Positions 8,870 through 18,637 of a stretch of DNA of 64,000 nucleotides are shown here, piece after piece (within the stretch, counting starts at the first letter, position 1; the number at the start of each line of letters is the position of its first letter). Made by a program: the position numbers and the translations under genes. The notes below the pieces were generated by a model. That model had not been told where the DNA came from. It was given only the letters and a program-made list of their open reading frames with translations, and did not search any database. The stretch comes from Pokkaliibacter plantistimulans (GTDB lineage: Bacteria; Pseudomonadota; Gammaproteobacteria; Pseudomonadales; Balneatricaceae): contig NZ_CP177354.1 in the NCBI RefSeq assembly GCF_046844695.1, positions 3,224,001 through 3,288,000 of the forward strand, written 5' to 3'.

Positions 8870-10642
8870 ATGTCTAATCTGCGAACTATCAGCTTTGATG
8901 CAGTTGTAATCGGTGGCGGTGGTGCAGGTATGCGCGCTGCACTGCAGCTGACCCAATCCGGTCTGAAAACTGCCTGTATCACTAAAGTATTTCCTACACG
9001 CTCTCACACCGTATCTGCCCAGGGTGGTATTACCTGTGCTATCGCCAGTTCAGATCCTAACGATGACTGGCGCTGGCATATGTATGACACCGTAAAAGGG
9101 TCGGATTATATCGGTGACCAGGATGCCATTGAGTACATGTGCTCAGTAGGACCTCAGGCTGTGTTTGAACTTGATCACATGGGCCTGCCATTTTCTCGTA
9201 CCGAAGCGGGTCGTATTTATCAGCGTCCTTTTGGTGGTCAGTCCAAGGACTATGGTCGTGGTGGTCAGGCAGCTCGTACTTGTGCAGCTGCTGACCGTAC
9301 TGGTCACGCTTTGCTGCACACGCTGTATCAGGCCAACCTCAAGGGTGGCACTACCTTCTTCAATGAGTGGTATGCCGTTGATCTGGTGCGTAACTCAGCT
9401 GATGCCGTTGTGGGTGTAATTGCGATCTGCATCGAAACCGGTGAAGTGGTGTTCATCAAGGCCAAGGCATCTGTTCTGGCAACTGGCGGTGCGGGTCGTA
9501 TTTATCAGTCCACTACCAATGCTCATATCAATACTGGTGATGGTGTTGGTATGGCGCTGCGCCTTGGCCTGCCAATGCAGGACATGGAAATGTGGCAGTT
9601 CCACCCAACGGGTATCGCTGGCGCAGGTGTGCTGGTCACTGAGGGTTGCCGTGGCGAGGGTGGCTATCTGGTGAACAAGGATGGTGAGCGTTTCATGGAG
9701 CGCTATGCGCCAAACGCTAAAGATCTTGCTTCTCGTGACGTGGTTGCACGCTCAATGGTCATGGAGATTCTGGAAGGTCGTGGCTGTGGCCCGAATGCAG
9801 ATCACGTATACCTGAAGCTGGATCACCTGGGTGAAGAGGTGTTGCACAGCCGTCTGCCCGGTATCTGTGAGCTTTCCAAGACCTTTGCTCACGCTGACCC
9901 TGTGAAAGAGCCTGTCCCTGTTGTTCCTACCTGTCACTATATGATGGGTGGTGTGCCAACTAACGTGGGTGGTCAAGCAATCACTATTGATGCCAATGGT
10001 AACGATCACTTTGTTGATGGTTTGTTTGCCTGCGGCGAAGTTGCCTGTGTGTCGGTTCATGGTGCTAACCGTTTGGGTGGAAACTCTTTGCTCGACCTGG
10101 TTGTATTTGGTCGTGCAGCAGGTCTCCATATTGAAAAACTCATGGCTGACGGCTATGAAACTGCCGAGCCAAGTGATGCTGATATTCAGCGCGCTATGGC
10201 TCGTCTGAATCGTCTGAACAATTCGAAGAGCGGTGAAAGTGCACCAGCTGTTCGTGCTGAGCTGCAGAAGATTATGCAGCTTTATTTCGGCGTGTTCCGC
10301 GACGGTGAAAACATGAAGAAAGGTCTGCAGTTGCTTGAAGAGCTGCGTCCTCGTGTTGAGAACGTCTATCTGGAAGATAAGAGCAACGCGTTCAACACTG
10401 CGCGTATCGAAGCTCTGGAACTGGATAACCTGTTCGAGGTTGCCGTGGCTACCGCTTATGCAGCTGAAGCGCGTAAAGAGAGTCGTGGTGCTCACGCTCG
10501 TTATGACTTCCCTGACCGTGATGATGAAAACTGGCTGAAGCACTCACTGTTCTTCCCGGTTGATAAGCGTGTCGGAAAACGTGAAGTTAACTTTGCGCCT
10601 AAGACTGTAGAAGCCTTCCCGCCCAAGGCAAGAACATATTGA
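8870..10642 (+). CDS. sdhA: Succinate dehydrogenase flavoprotein subunit
   Basis: 590-residue catalytic subunit. It has the FAD-binding VVIGGGGAGMRAAL, the covalent flavin histidine in RSHTVSAQGGI, PTCHYMMGGVPTN near the dicarboxylate site, RLGGNSLLDLVVFGRAAG and the C-terminal HARYDFPDRDD. It oxidises succinate to fumarate in complex II. All catalytic regions look intact and the length is normal. A long open frame antisense to it (9752-10543) is a coding shadow. Confidence 0.98.
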   Translation: MSNLRTISFDAVVIGGGGAGMRAALQLTQSGLKTACITKVFPTRSHTVSAQGGITCAIASSDPNDDWRWHMYDTVKGSDYIGDQDAIEYMCSVGPQAVFELDHMGLPFSRTEAGRIYQRPFGGQSKDYGRGGQAARTCAAADRTGHALLHTLYQANLKGGTTFFNEWYAVDLVRNSADAVVGVIAICIETGEVVFIKAKASVLATGGAGRIYQSTTNAHINTGDGVGMALRLGLPMQDMEMWQFHPTGIAGAGVLVTEGCRGEGGYLVNKDGERFMERYAPNAKDLASRDVVARSMVMEILEGRGCGPNADHVYLKLDHLGEEVLHSRLPGICELSKTFAHADPVKEPVPVVPTCHYMMGGVPTNVGGQAITIDANGNDHFVDGLFACGEVACVSVHGANRLGGNSLLDLVVFGRAAGLHIEKLMADGYETAEPSDADIQRAMARLNRLNNSKSGESAPAVRAELQKIMQLYFGVFRDGENMKKGLQLLEELRPRVENVYLEDKSNAFNTARIEALELDNLFEVAVATAYAAEARKESRGAHARYDFPDRDDENWLKHSLFFPVDKRVGKREVNFAPKTVEAFPPKARTY

Positions 10643-10652
10643 GGTCTCATCC

Positions 10653-11363
10653 ATGACTATGCTTCAAGTCAGCGTATATCGTTACAATCCTGAGACAGAT
10701 AACGCTCCCTACATGCAGGAAATGCAGGTTGATACTGGCGGCCGTGATCTGATGGTGCTGGACGTTCTGCATCTGTTGAAAGAGCAGGACTCGTCACTGG
10801 TATTCCGTCGTTCCTGCCGTGAGGGCGTATGCGGCTCTGATGGCATGAACATCAACGGCAAGAACGGTCTGGCTTGTATCAAGCCGTTGTCTGAGTGTGT
10901 TGAGAACAACCGACTGGTACTGCGCCCCCTGCCTGGTCTGCCAGTAATCCGGGACCTGGTTGTCGATATGACTCAGTTCTATCGTCAGTACGAGAAGATC
11001 AAGCCCTTCCTGATCAACGATACACCAGCGCCAGCGATTGAACGTCTGCAGTCTCCTGAGGAGCGTGAAAAGCTGGATGGCCTGTACGAGTGTATTCTTT
11101 GTGCATGCTGCTCAACGGCTTGTCCTTCCTTCTGGTGGAACCCAGACAAGTTCATCGGTCCGTCTGGTTTGCTGCAGGCATACCGATTCCTGGCCGACAG
11201 CCGTGATACAGCGACTCGTCAGCGTCTGGCAGAACTGGACGATCCGTTCAGTGTGTTCCGTTGCCACGGCATCATGAACTGTGTCAACGTCTGCCCTAAA
11301 GGCCTGAATCCAACCAAGGCCATTGGCAAAATCAGAACAATGCTGTTGCAGCAAGCGACCTGA
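10653..11363 (+). CDS. sdhB: Succinate dehydrogenase iron-sulfur subunit
   Basis: 236-residue electron-transfer subunit. [2Fe-2S] ligands lie in CREGVCGSDGMNINGKNGLAC, [4Fe-4S] ligands in CILCACCSTACP and [3Fe-4S] ligands in CHGIMNCVNVCPKG. It passes electrons from FAD to quinone. It begins 10 nt after sdhA; a GC-rich hairpin follows the stop. Confidence 0.98.
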   Translation: MTMLQVSVYRYNPETDNAPYMQEMQVDTGGRDLMVLDVLHLLKEQDSSLVFRRSCREGVCGSDGMNINGKNGLACIKPLSECVENNRLVLRPLPGLPVIRDLVVDMTQFYRQYEKIKPFLINDTPAPAIERLQSPEEREKLDGLYECILCACCSTACPSFWWNPDKFIGPSGLLQAYRFLADSRDTATRQRLAELDDPFSVFRCHGIMNCVNVCPKGLNPTKAIGKIRTMLLQQAT

Positions 11364-11376
11364 TAAAAGAAACAAC

Positions 11377-11404
11377 AAATCGGCCGGCTTAATCCGGCCG
11401 ATTT
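11377..11404 (+). terminator. Hairpin after sdhB
   Basis: AAATCGGCCGG/CCGGCCGATTT, an 11-bp perfect stem with a 6-nt loop, 13 bp after the sdhB stop. The T run is short (ATTTG), so it may be a partial terminator or an mRNA-stabilising end between sdh and suc. The remaining sdhB-sucA interval (to 11711) has no gene. Confidence 0.6.
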
Positions 11405-11711
11405 GCTTATGAAAGTGCTGTATTGTCGGGTGTCACTTCCTGTAGAATGTTGCGTCGTCTAATAATGCAATGTGATTATGGGGTTCTGGTTGATAGTTAA
11501 ACGCTATTAAGTGTCGCATGACGGCAGATAGGGTTCGGCTAGAGAAAAGACTCACATTTGACAGACCGCCAGTTAGACACTTTTCAATAAAATCTAGAAC
11601 GACTGCTAACCACCAAAAGCAAGGGGAACGGGGAAAGCCCATTATTGCTAACTCGGTTATCGCACACTGACCGGGCTAGCAGTTGAATCCCCGCAGACAG
11701 GGTGATCAAGA

Positions 11712-14543
11712 ATGCATGAAAGCATAATGGAGCTCATGTGGCGTACATCTCATCTTTCAGGGGGAAATGTTGCCTACGTTGAGCAAATGTACGAAGACTA
11801 CCTTCGTGATCCAAATTCAGTACCCGATCAGTGGCGTCAAGAGTTTGACCGTCTTCCAAGAGCCACTGAGCAAGTAATTCAAGATATTCCTCATTCCGCT
11901 ATCCGTGATCACTTCCTACTGCTTTCTAAGAATAAAAAGCGCAGCATTCCTGTAGCGACCAGCTCGGTCAGCACAGAGCACGAGCGCAAGCAGGTTCGCG
12001 TACTTAAGCTTATCGAAGCTTACCGTGTACGTGGTCATCAGGCTGCTGTTCTTGACCCGTTGGGTCTGAAACAGCGTGAGCCTGTGCCTGATCTTGATCT
12101 GCGCTATCACGAACTCTCAGAAGCGGATCTGGATACCACTTTCCAGATTGGCTCCTTGTTCTTCGGCAAGGCCGAAGCGCCACTAAAAGATATCATCGCA
12201 GACCTCAAGCAGACCTACTGTACAACTGTAGGTGCTGAGTATATGCACATTGTTGATACTCAGGAAAAGCTCTGGCTGCAACAGCGTCTGGAGTCGGTGC
12301 GTTGCCATCCTGTCTATGACGCTGCTTTCCGTAAGCATATTCTTGAGCGTCTGAGTGCAGCTGAAGGCCTGGAAAAATACCTTGGCTCGCGTTACGCCGG
12401 TGCCAAGCGTTTCGGTCTGGAAGGTGGCGAAGCTCTGATTCCCATGATGGACGAGCTGATTCAGCGCGCCGGTAAACTGGGTGTCAAAGAAGTTGTGATC
12501 GGCATGGCTCACCGTGGCCGCCTCAACTGCCTGGTTAACATCCTGGGTAAAAACCCCTCCGATCTGTTCCATGAGTTTGATGGCAAGCGTTCTGTGGAAG
12601 GTTCCGGTGATGTGAAATACCACCAGGGCTTCTCTTCAAACGTAATGACTACCGGTGGCGAAGTTCACCTCGCCATGGCGTTCAACCCCTCTCACCTTGA
12701 GATTGTTTCTCCGGTGGTTGAAGGTTCTGTGCGTGCTCGCCAGGATCGTCGTGGTGACGTGGATGGTGAGCAGGTTCTGCCTATCAATATTCATGGTGAT
12801 GCCGCATTCGCTGGTCAGGGCGTGGTCATGGAGACATTCCAGATGTCTCAGACTCGTGCCTACAAGACCGGTGGTACCGTACATATCATCATCAACAATC
12901 AGGTAGGTTTTACTACCAGTAACCGCGAAGACTCTCGCTCTACTGAGTATTGCACCGACGTTGCCAAGATGGTCCATGCGCCAATCTTCCACGTTAATGG
13001 TGATGATCCGGAAGCCGTGGCTTTTGTTACCCAGGTTGCAATTGACTACCGTAACGAATTCCATCGTGACGTGGTTATCGATCTGGTTTGCTACCGTCGT
13101 CGTGGTCACAACGAAGCTGATGAGCCAAGCGCGACCCAGCCGTTGATGTATGAAAAAATCCGTAAGCATCCAACTACGCGTGAAATCTACGCTCAGCGTC
13201 TGATCAACGAGTCTGTGGTCTCTGCCGAAGAGTCCAAGCAGATCGAAGACGAATATCGTGATGCACTGGATAACGGTCAGCACGTTGTCAAGTCTTTGGT
13301 ACTGGAACCCAACACGGCACTGTTCGTGGACTGGAAACCTTACCTGGGTCACAAGTGGACGGCCAAGTGCGATACCACTGTAGACATTAACCTGCTGCAC
13401 GAATTAGGTGAGAAGGTTTGTGATCTGCCTGAAGGCTTCGTCGTTCAGCGTCAGGTCGGCAAGATCATTGAAGACCGTAAGCTGATGAGCCGCGGTGCAA
13501 TGCCTCTGAACTGGGGCCATGCAGAACTGCTTGCCTACGCTACGCTGATCAAGCAAGGCCATCCGATTCGTCTGACCGGACAGGATGTGGGTCGTGGTAC
13601 GTTCTCACACCGTCATGCGGTATTACACAACCAGAAAGATGGCACCGCCTTCAACTCGCTGCAGCACCTGTACGAAGGTCAGCCTGAGTGCGTCATTCGC
13701 GACTCTTTGCTGTCTGAGGAAGCCGTGCTGGCGTTTGAGTACGGTTATTCAACAACGACTCCCAATGCCCTTGTTATCTGGGAAGCACAATTTGGTGACT
13801 TCGCTAACGGTGCACAGGTAGTTATCGACCAGTTCATCACCAGTGGTGAAACCAAGTGGGGGCGTCTGTGCGGGCTGACAATGTTGCTGCCTCACGGTTA
13901 TGAAGGTCAGGGCCCTGAGCACTCATCAGCTCGTCTGGAGCGTTATCTGCAGCTGTGTGCTGAGCACAACATTCAGGTGTGCGTGCCGACTACTCCTGCT
14001 CAGGTCTACCATATGCTGCGTCGTCAGGTGATTCGTCCTCTGCGTAAGCCGTTGGTAGTCATGACCCCGAAGAGTCTGCTGCGTCATAAACAGGCAATCT
14101 CCAGCCTGGAAGAGTTAGCTAACGGCTCCTTCCAGACCGTTATTCCTGAAGTCGTTGAACAGAACAAAGCCGAAGTCAAACGACTGGTTATGTGCTCCGG
14201 CAAGGTGTACTACGATCTGTTGAACAAGCGCGATGCTGATAATTGCCCGGATGTAGCGATCATTCGTATCGAGCAGCTCTATCCGTTCCCCGAAGACGAT
14301 CTGGAAGAGGTACTGCGTCAGTATCCCAATCTTCAGTCTGTCGTCTGGTGTCAGGAAGAGCCGATGAACCAGGGCGCCTGGTACTGTTCACAGCATCATA
14401 TGCGCAATGCCATTCGCAAGTGTTTCCCCAACATCGAGTTGGTGGGTGTAGGTCGTCAGCACTCTGCTTCACCGGCAGTAGGCTACACTTCCGTGCACTT
14501 GGAAGAGCAAGAGAAAGTAGTTAACGACGCCATCTATGGGTAA
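11712..14543 (+). CDS. sucA: 2-oxoglutarate dehydrogenase E1 component
   Basis: 943-residue thiamine-diphosphate enzyme that decarboxylates 2-oxoglutarate and hands succinyl to the SucB lipoyl arm. Seen: the N-terminal SYVEQMY-like SucB-binding segment (AYVEQMYEDYLRDP), GMAHRGRLNCLVNI, the ThDP/Mg motif GDAAFAGQG with NNQVGFTT, and HGYEGQGPEHSSAR near the C-terminus. Start ATG at 11712; full length. It heads the sucAB-lpdA group. Confidence 0.98.
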   Translation: MHESIMELMWRTSHLSGGNVAYVEQMYEDYLRDPNSVPDQWRQEFDRLPRATEQVIQDIPHSAIRDHFLLLSKNKKRSIPVATSSVSTEHERKQVRVLKLIEAYRVRGHQAAVLDPLGLKQREPVPDLDLRYHELSEADLDTTFQIGSLFFGKAEAPLKDIIADLKQTYCTTVGAEYMHIVDTQEKLWLQQRLESVRCHPVYDAAFRKHILERLSAAEGLEKYLGSRYAGAKRFGLEGGEALIPMMDELIQRAGKLGVKEVVIGMAHRGRLNCLVNILGKNPSDLFHEFDGKRSVEGSGDVKYHQGFSSNVMTTGGEVHLAMAFNPSHLEIVSPVVEGSVRARQDRRGDVDGEQVLPINIHGDAAFAGQGVVMETFQMSQTRAYKTGGTVHIIINNQVGFTTSNREDSRSTEYCTDVAKMVHAPIFHVNGDDPEAVAFVTQVAIDYRNEFHRDVVIDLVCYRRRGHNEADEPSATQPLMYEKIRKHPTTREIYAQRLINESVVSAEESKQIEDEYRDALDNGQHVVKSLVLEPNTALFVDWKPYLGHKWTAKCDTTVDINLLHELGEKVCDLPEGFVVQRQVGKIIEDRKLMSRGAMPLNWGHAELLAYATLIKQGHPIRLTGQDVGRGTFSHRHAVLHNQKDGTAFNSLQHLYEGQPECVIRDSLLSEEAVLAFEYGYSTTTPNALVIWEAQFGDFANGAQVVIDQFITSGETKWGRLCGLTMLLPHGYEGQGPEHSSARLERYLQLCAEHNIQVCVPTTPAQVYHMLRRQVIRPLRKPLVVMTPKSLLRHKQAISSLEELANGSFQTVIPEVVEQNKAEVKRLVMCSGKVYYDLLNKRDADNCPDVAIIRIEQLYPFPEDDLEEVLRQYPNLQSVVWCQEEPMNQGAWYCSQHHMRNAIRKCFPNIELVGVGRQHSASPAVGYTSVHLEEQEKVVNDAIYG

Positions 14544-14558
14544 CAGGCTTAAGCCTGT
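14543..14558. other. 16-bp palindrome between sucA and sucB
   Basis: ACAGGCTTAAGCCTGT, perfectly self-complementary, starts at the last base of the sucA stop codon; GACTTAAGC repeats part of it 8 nt later. It is likely an mRNA hairpin that tunes processing or stability. Confidence 0.4.
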
Positions 14559-14602
14559 CAATTAGACTTAAGCTTGTATAAAAAGAGCAGAAAGGAATAG
14601 CC

Positions 14603-15805
14603 ATGACTATTGAAATCAAGGCACCTACGTTTCCAGAATCCGTAGCTGACGGCACCGTCGCTACTTGGCACAAACAACCAGGTCAGGCGGTTGCCCGCGA
14701 TGAACTGATTGTAGATATCGAGACTGATAAAGTGGTTCTTGAAGTGGTTGCGCCTGCTGATGGCGTAATCAAGGAAATTATCAAAGGCGAGGGCGACACC
14801 GTCCTCAGCGCTGAAGTGATTGCGATTTTTGAAGAGGGCGCCGCTGCGTCCGCCGCACCTGCAGCTACTCCTGCTGAAGCATCTGCACCTGCTGCCGCTG
14901 AAGAAGTCAGTGACGAATCAGGTTTCGGTCCTGCAGTACGCAAGCTGCTGGATGAGAACAACCTGAAAGCTGCTGATATCAAGGGCACCGGCAAGGGTGG
15001 TCGCATCACCAAGGAAGATGTACTGAACCATCTTAAGAACAAGCCAGCTGCACCTGCTGCGGCCGCTGCACCTGCCGCTGTTGTTGAAGTCGCTGCCGGT
15101 CCTCGTGTTGAGAAACGTGTTCCGATGACCCGCCTGCGTGCCACCATCGCCAAGCGTCTGGTGGAAGCACAACAGAGCGCGGCCATGCTGACTACCTATA
15201 ACGAAGTCAACATGAAGCCGGTCATGGAGTTGCGTAGCCGCTACAAAGACCTGTTCGAGAAAACCCACAATGGCGTACGCCTGGGCTTCATGTCCTTCTT
15301 CGTCAAAGCGGCCACTGAAGCGCTGAAGCGTTTCCCAGCCGTTAACGCCTCTCTGGATGGCAATGACATCGTGTACCACGGTTATCAGGACATCGGCGTT
15401 GCCGTATCGACTGAGCGTGGTCTGGTCGTACCTGTACTGCGTGATACTGATGACATGAGCCTGGCTGATGTTGAACGTACCATCAATGACTTCGCCAAGC
15501 GCGGCCGCGAAGGCAAGCTGGGTATGGAAGACATGCAGGGCGGCACCTTCACTATTACCAACGGCGGTGTGTTCGGTTCATTGATGTCTACCCCCATCCT
15601 GAACCCGCCACAAACCGCAATCCTGGGTATGCACAAGATCCAGGAACGCCCAATGGCCGTTAATGGTCAGGTCGTTATTCTGCCGATGATGTATCTGGCA
15701 CTGTCTTACGATCACCGTCTGATCGATGGTAAAGAAGCAGTACAGTTCCTGGTGACCATCAAAGACCTGCTGGAAGATCCCGCTCGTCTGCTGCTGGACA
15801 TCTGA
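14603..15805 (+). CDS. sucB: Dihydrolipoyllysine-residue succinyltransferase (E2)
   Basis: 400-residue core of the oxoglutarate dehydrogenase complex. Order: lipoyl domain (residues 1-75, lipoyl Lys in DIETDKVVLEV), Ala/Pro-rich linker, E3-binding domain (about 107-145, GPAVRKLLDENN), second Ala/Pro linker, and the catalytic domain ending in SYDHRLIDGKEAVQFL with the catalytic His and Asp. It transfers succinyl to CoA. A GGAA-type ribosome site precedes ATG 14603. Confidence 0.98.
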   Translation: MTIEIKAPTFPESVADGTVATWHKQPGQAVARDELIVDIETDKVVLEVVAPADGVIKEIIKGEGDTVLSAEVIAIFEEGAAASAAPAATPAEASAPAAAEEVSDESGFGPAVRKLLDENNLKAADIKGTGKGGRITKEDVLNHLKNKPAAPAAAAAPAAVVEVAAGPRVEKRVPMTRLRATIAKRLVEAQQSAAMLTTYNEVNMKPVMELRSRYKDLFEKTHNGVRLGFMSFFVKAATEALKRFPAVNASLDGNDIVYHGYQDIGVAVSTERGLVVPVLRDTDDMSLADVERTINDFAKRGREGKLGMEDMQGGTFTITNGGVFGSLMSTPILNPPQTAILGMHKIQERPMAVNGQVVILPMMYLALSYDHRLIDGKEAVQFLVTIKDLLEDPARLLLDI

Positions 15806-15838
15806 TCCGTTACACACATTGACTAATACAGGAATGAA

Positions 15839-17278
15839 ATGATGTCAGAGAAATTTGACGTAGTTGTCATTGGTGCTGGCCCTGGTGGATATGTTGCTGC
15901 CATTCGTGCTGCCCAGTTGGGTCTGAAGACCGCATGTGTGGAAAAGTGGATCGACGCCAGTGGTAAGCCCAAGCTGGGTGGTACCTGCCTGAACGTTGGC
16001 TGTATTCCTTCCAAAGCGCTGCTGGACTCTACTCACAAGTTTGAGGAAGCCAGCCATGGCTTTGATGTTCACGGTATTTCCGTGGGCGAAGTGAAAATGG
16101 ACGTTCCTGCGATGGTGAAGCGCAAGAACCAGATCGTTGACAACCTGACTGGCGGTATCGCCGGCCTGTTCAAGGCCAACGGTGTGACCTCCATCCAGGG
16201 TACCGGTAAGCTGCTGTCTGGCAAGAAAGTCGAAGTGACTGACAAAGACGGCAAAGTGACCGTGGTTGAAGCTGGCAGCGTGATCCTGGCTTCTGGTTCT
16301 GTCCCTGTGAACATTCCTCCTGCACCCATGAACGGCGACACCATCGTCGACAACGTTGGCGCACTGGATTTCCAGGAAGTGCCTAAGCGTCTGGGCGTGA
16401 TCGGTGCTGGTGTTATCGGTCTGGAGCTGGGTTCTGTATGGCGCCGTCTGGGTTCTGAAGTCATCGTACTGGAAGCTATGAATGACTTCCTGTCGCTGTG
16501 CGATGTCGACATGAGCAAAGAAGCCATGAAGCTGTTCAAGAAGCAGGGTCTGGACGTACGTCTGGGTGCTCGTGTGACTGGCAGCGAAGTGAACGGCAGC
16601 GAAGTGACCGTCAAGTACACCGACGCTAATGGTGAGCAGTCTGTTGTAGTAGACAAACTGATCGTCGCTGTTGGCCGTCGTCCTTACACCGAAGGACTGC
16701 TGGCAGGTGATGCTGGCGTGGTACTGGATGAGCGCGGCTTCATCAAGGTTGATGATCAGTGTGCTACCAGCGTGCCTGGCGTATTCGCCATCGGCGATAT
16801 CGTTCGCGGCCCGATGCTGGCTCACAAAGCGTCCGAAGAAGGCATCATGGTTGCAGACATCATCGCTGGTCACAAAGCTCAGATGAACTATGACCTGATC
16901 CCCTCTGTTATCTACACTCACCCTGAGCTGGCGTGGGTTGGTAAGAACGAGCAGCAGCTGAAAGCTGAAGGCGTTAAGTTCAAAGTCGGTAAATTCCCCT
17001 TCGCTGCCTCTGGTCGTGCGATGGCTGCGAATGATACCGACGGTTTCGTCAAGCTGATCGCTGACGAAGAGACCGACCGCATCCTGGGTTGCCACATCAT
17101 CGGTGGACACGCTGCTGACCTGATTGCTCAGGCTGTGGTTGCCATGGAGTTCGGTTCAAGCGCTGAAGATATCGCTCTGACTGTATTTGCTCACCCAACC
17201 GTGAGTGAGGCAGTTCACGAAGCAGCGCTGGCTGTTGACGGTCACGCGATTCATATCGCCAACCGCAAGCGTAAGTAA
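15839..17278 (+). CDS. lpdA: Dihydrolipoyl dehydrogenase (E3)
   Basis: 479-residue flavoenzyme. It shows the FAD motif VIGAGPGGYVAAIRAAQ, the redox disulfide in GGTCLNVGCIPSKALL, the NAD motif VIGAGVIGLELGSVW and the catalytic base in AHPTVSEAVHEA. It reoxidises lipoyl arms. The reading frame begins with two ATG codons (15839 and 15842); AGGA at 15830 fits either. It belongs to the suc operon, so it probably serves SucAB first, and perhaps also pyruvate dehydrogenase. Confidence 0.98.
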   Translation: MMSEKFDVVVIGAGPGGYVAAIRAAQLGLKTACVEKWIDASGKPKLGGTCLNVGCIPSKALLDSTHKFEEASHGFDVHGISVGEVKMDVPAMVKRKNQIVDNLTGGIAGLFKANGVTSIQGTGKLLSGKKVEVTDKDGKVTVVEAGSVILASGSVPVNIPPAPMNGDTIVDNVGALDFQEVPKRLGVIGAGVIGLELGSVWRRLGSEVIVLEAMNDFLSLCDVDMSKEAMKLFKKQGLDVRLGARVTGSEVNGSEVTVKYTDANGEQSVVVDKLIVAVGRRPYTEGLLAGDAGVVLDERGFIKVDDQCATSVPGVFAIGDIVRGPMLAHKASEEGIMVADIIAGHKAQMNYDLIPSVIYTHPELAWVGKNEQQLKAEGVKFKVGKFPFAASGRAMAANDTDGFVKLIADEETDRILGCHIIGGHAADLIAQAVVAMEFGSSAEDIALTVFAHPTVSEAVHEAALAVDGHAIHIANRKRK

Positions 17279-17283
17279 TACAG

Positions 17284-17321
17284 GAGCTGGCGTACGCCAG
17301 CTCGGGATCAGATCCCGTTTT
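17284..17321 (+). terminator. Tandem hairpins between lpdA and sucC
   Basis: A 20-nt perfect palindrome (GAGCTGGCGTACGCCAGCTC) is followed at once by CGGGA-TCAGA-TCCCG and TTTT. The second hairpin with its T run looks like a weak rho-independent terminator, 40 bp after lpdA, so sucCD may be partly uncoupled from sucAB-lpdA. Confidence 0.6.
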
Positions 17322-17470
17322 CGGCTGGTGGCAACATCAGCCGATCACCAGAAAGAGGAATGGCAGAGCAGGGCAATTGCCTTGTGAACCATCCTCTTGC
17401 TGGGACAAGCCAGGTAGCAGACATCAGATCTGCTGTATCTAGGACAGTACACACTTAAACGGTAGCAAGC

Positions 17471-18637
17471 ATGAATCTTCACGAGTACCAGGCAAAACAA
17501 TTGTTTGCCGAATACGGCCTGCCGGTATCCAAGGGTTTCGCCGTGGATACACCGGAAGCGGCTGCAGAAGCCTGCCAGAAAATTGGCGGAGATATGTGGG
17601 TAGTGAAAGCACAGGTGCACGCTGGTGGCCGCGGTAAGGCCGGTGGTGTGAAACTGATCAAGTCTCCTGCTGAAGCTCAGGAGTTCGCTGCCAAATGGTT
17701 GGGCCAGCGTTTGGTTACTTACCAAACAGACGAAAAAGGCCAGCCTGTTTCCAAGATTCTGGTAGAAAACTGCACCGATATCGCCAGAGAACTGTATCTG
17801 GGCGCGGTGGTAGACCGTTCTACTCGTCGCATCGTCTTCATGGCTTCCACTGAAGGTGGTGTGGAAATCGAGAAAGTTGCTGAAGAAACTCCCGAAAAGA
17901 TTCTGAAAGCAACCATCGATCCTCTGGTAGGCGCTCAGCCTTATCAGGCGCGTGAACTGGCTTTCCAACTGGGCCTCGAAGGCGACCAGATCAAGCAGTT
18001 CACCAAAGTATTCATGGGTCTGGCCAAGATGTTCCAGGACTATGACTTTGCTCTGCTGGAGATCAACCCTCTGGTTATCACCGAGCAAGGCAACCTGCAC
18101 TGCCTGGACGGCAAGATCAACATCGACAGCAACGCTGTATACCGTCAGCCCAAACTGCAGGCTTTCCACGATCCTTCACAGGAAGATGCTCGTGAAGCCC
18201 ACGCTGCTGAATGGCAGCTGAACTACGTTGCTCTGGATGGCAACATCGGCTGTATGGTTAACGGTGCTGGTCTGGCCATGGGTACCATGGACATCGTCAA
18301 ACTGCACGGTGGCTTCCCAGCCAACTTCCTGGACGTAGGTGGTGGCGCGACTAAAGAGCGTGTAACCGAGGCGTTCAAGATCATCCTGTCTGACGAAAAT
18401 GTTAAAGCCGTTCTGGTCAACATCTTCGGTGGTATCGTACGTTGCGACCTGATCGCTGACGGTATCATGGCCGCTGTTAAAGAAGTCGGCGTGAAGATCC
18501 CTGTCGTTGTTCGCCTGGAAGGTAACAACGCAGAACTGGGTGCACAGAAACTGGCCGAAAGTGGTATGAACATCATCGCTGCTACCAGCCTGACCGATGC
18601 TGCTCAGCAAGTAGTTAAAGCAGCGGAGGGTAAATAA
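17471..18637 (+). CDS. sucC: Succinate-CoA ligase (ADP-forming) beta subunit
   Basis: 388-residue ATP-grasp subunit. MNLHEYQAKQLFAEYGLPV, KAQVHAGGRGKAGGV and the C-terminal NIFGGIVRCDLIADGI (phosphohistidine-accepting side) are typical. It makes ATP from succinyl-CoA together with SucD. The last base of its stop codon is the first base of the sucD start, coupling the two. Confidence 0.98.
   Translation: MNLHEYQAKQLFAEYGLPVSKGFAVDTPEAAAEACQKIGGDMWVVKAQVHAGGRGKAGGVKLIKSPAEAQEFAAKWLGQRLVTYQTDEKGQPVSKILVENCTDIARELYLGAVVDRSTRRIVFMASTEGGVEIEKVAEETPEKILKATIDPLVGAQPYQARELAFQLGLEGDQIKQFTKVFMGLAKMFQDYDFALLEINPLVITEQGNLHCLDGKINIDSNAVYRQPKLQAFHDPSQEDAREAHAAEWQLNYVALDGNIGCMVNGAGLAMGTMDIVKLHGGFPANFLDVGGGATKERVTEAFKIILSDENVKAVLVNIFGGIVRCDLIADGIMAAVKEVGVKIPVVVRLEGNNAELGAQKLAESGMNIIAATSLTDAAQQVVKAAEGK

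Noticed and set aside
9752..10543. 263-codon open frame antisense to sdhA, and similar long antisense frames in sucA (12636-13400), lpdA (15845-17110), sucC (17345-18169) and sucD (18841-19584)
   Set aside because: Codon bias of the highly expressed sense genes removes antisense stops. The translated products have no recognisable domain and are rich in His, Gln and Thr, as expected for shadows.
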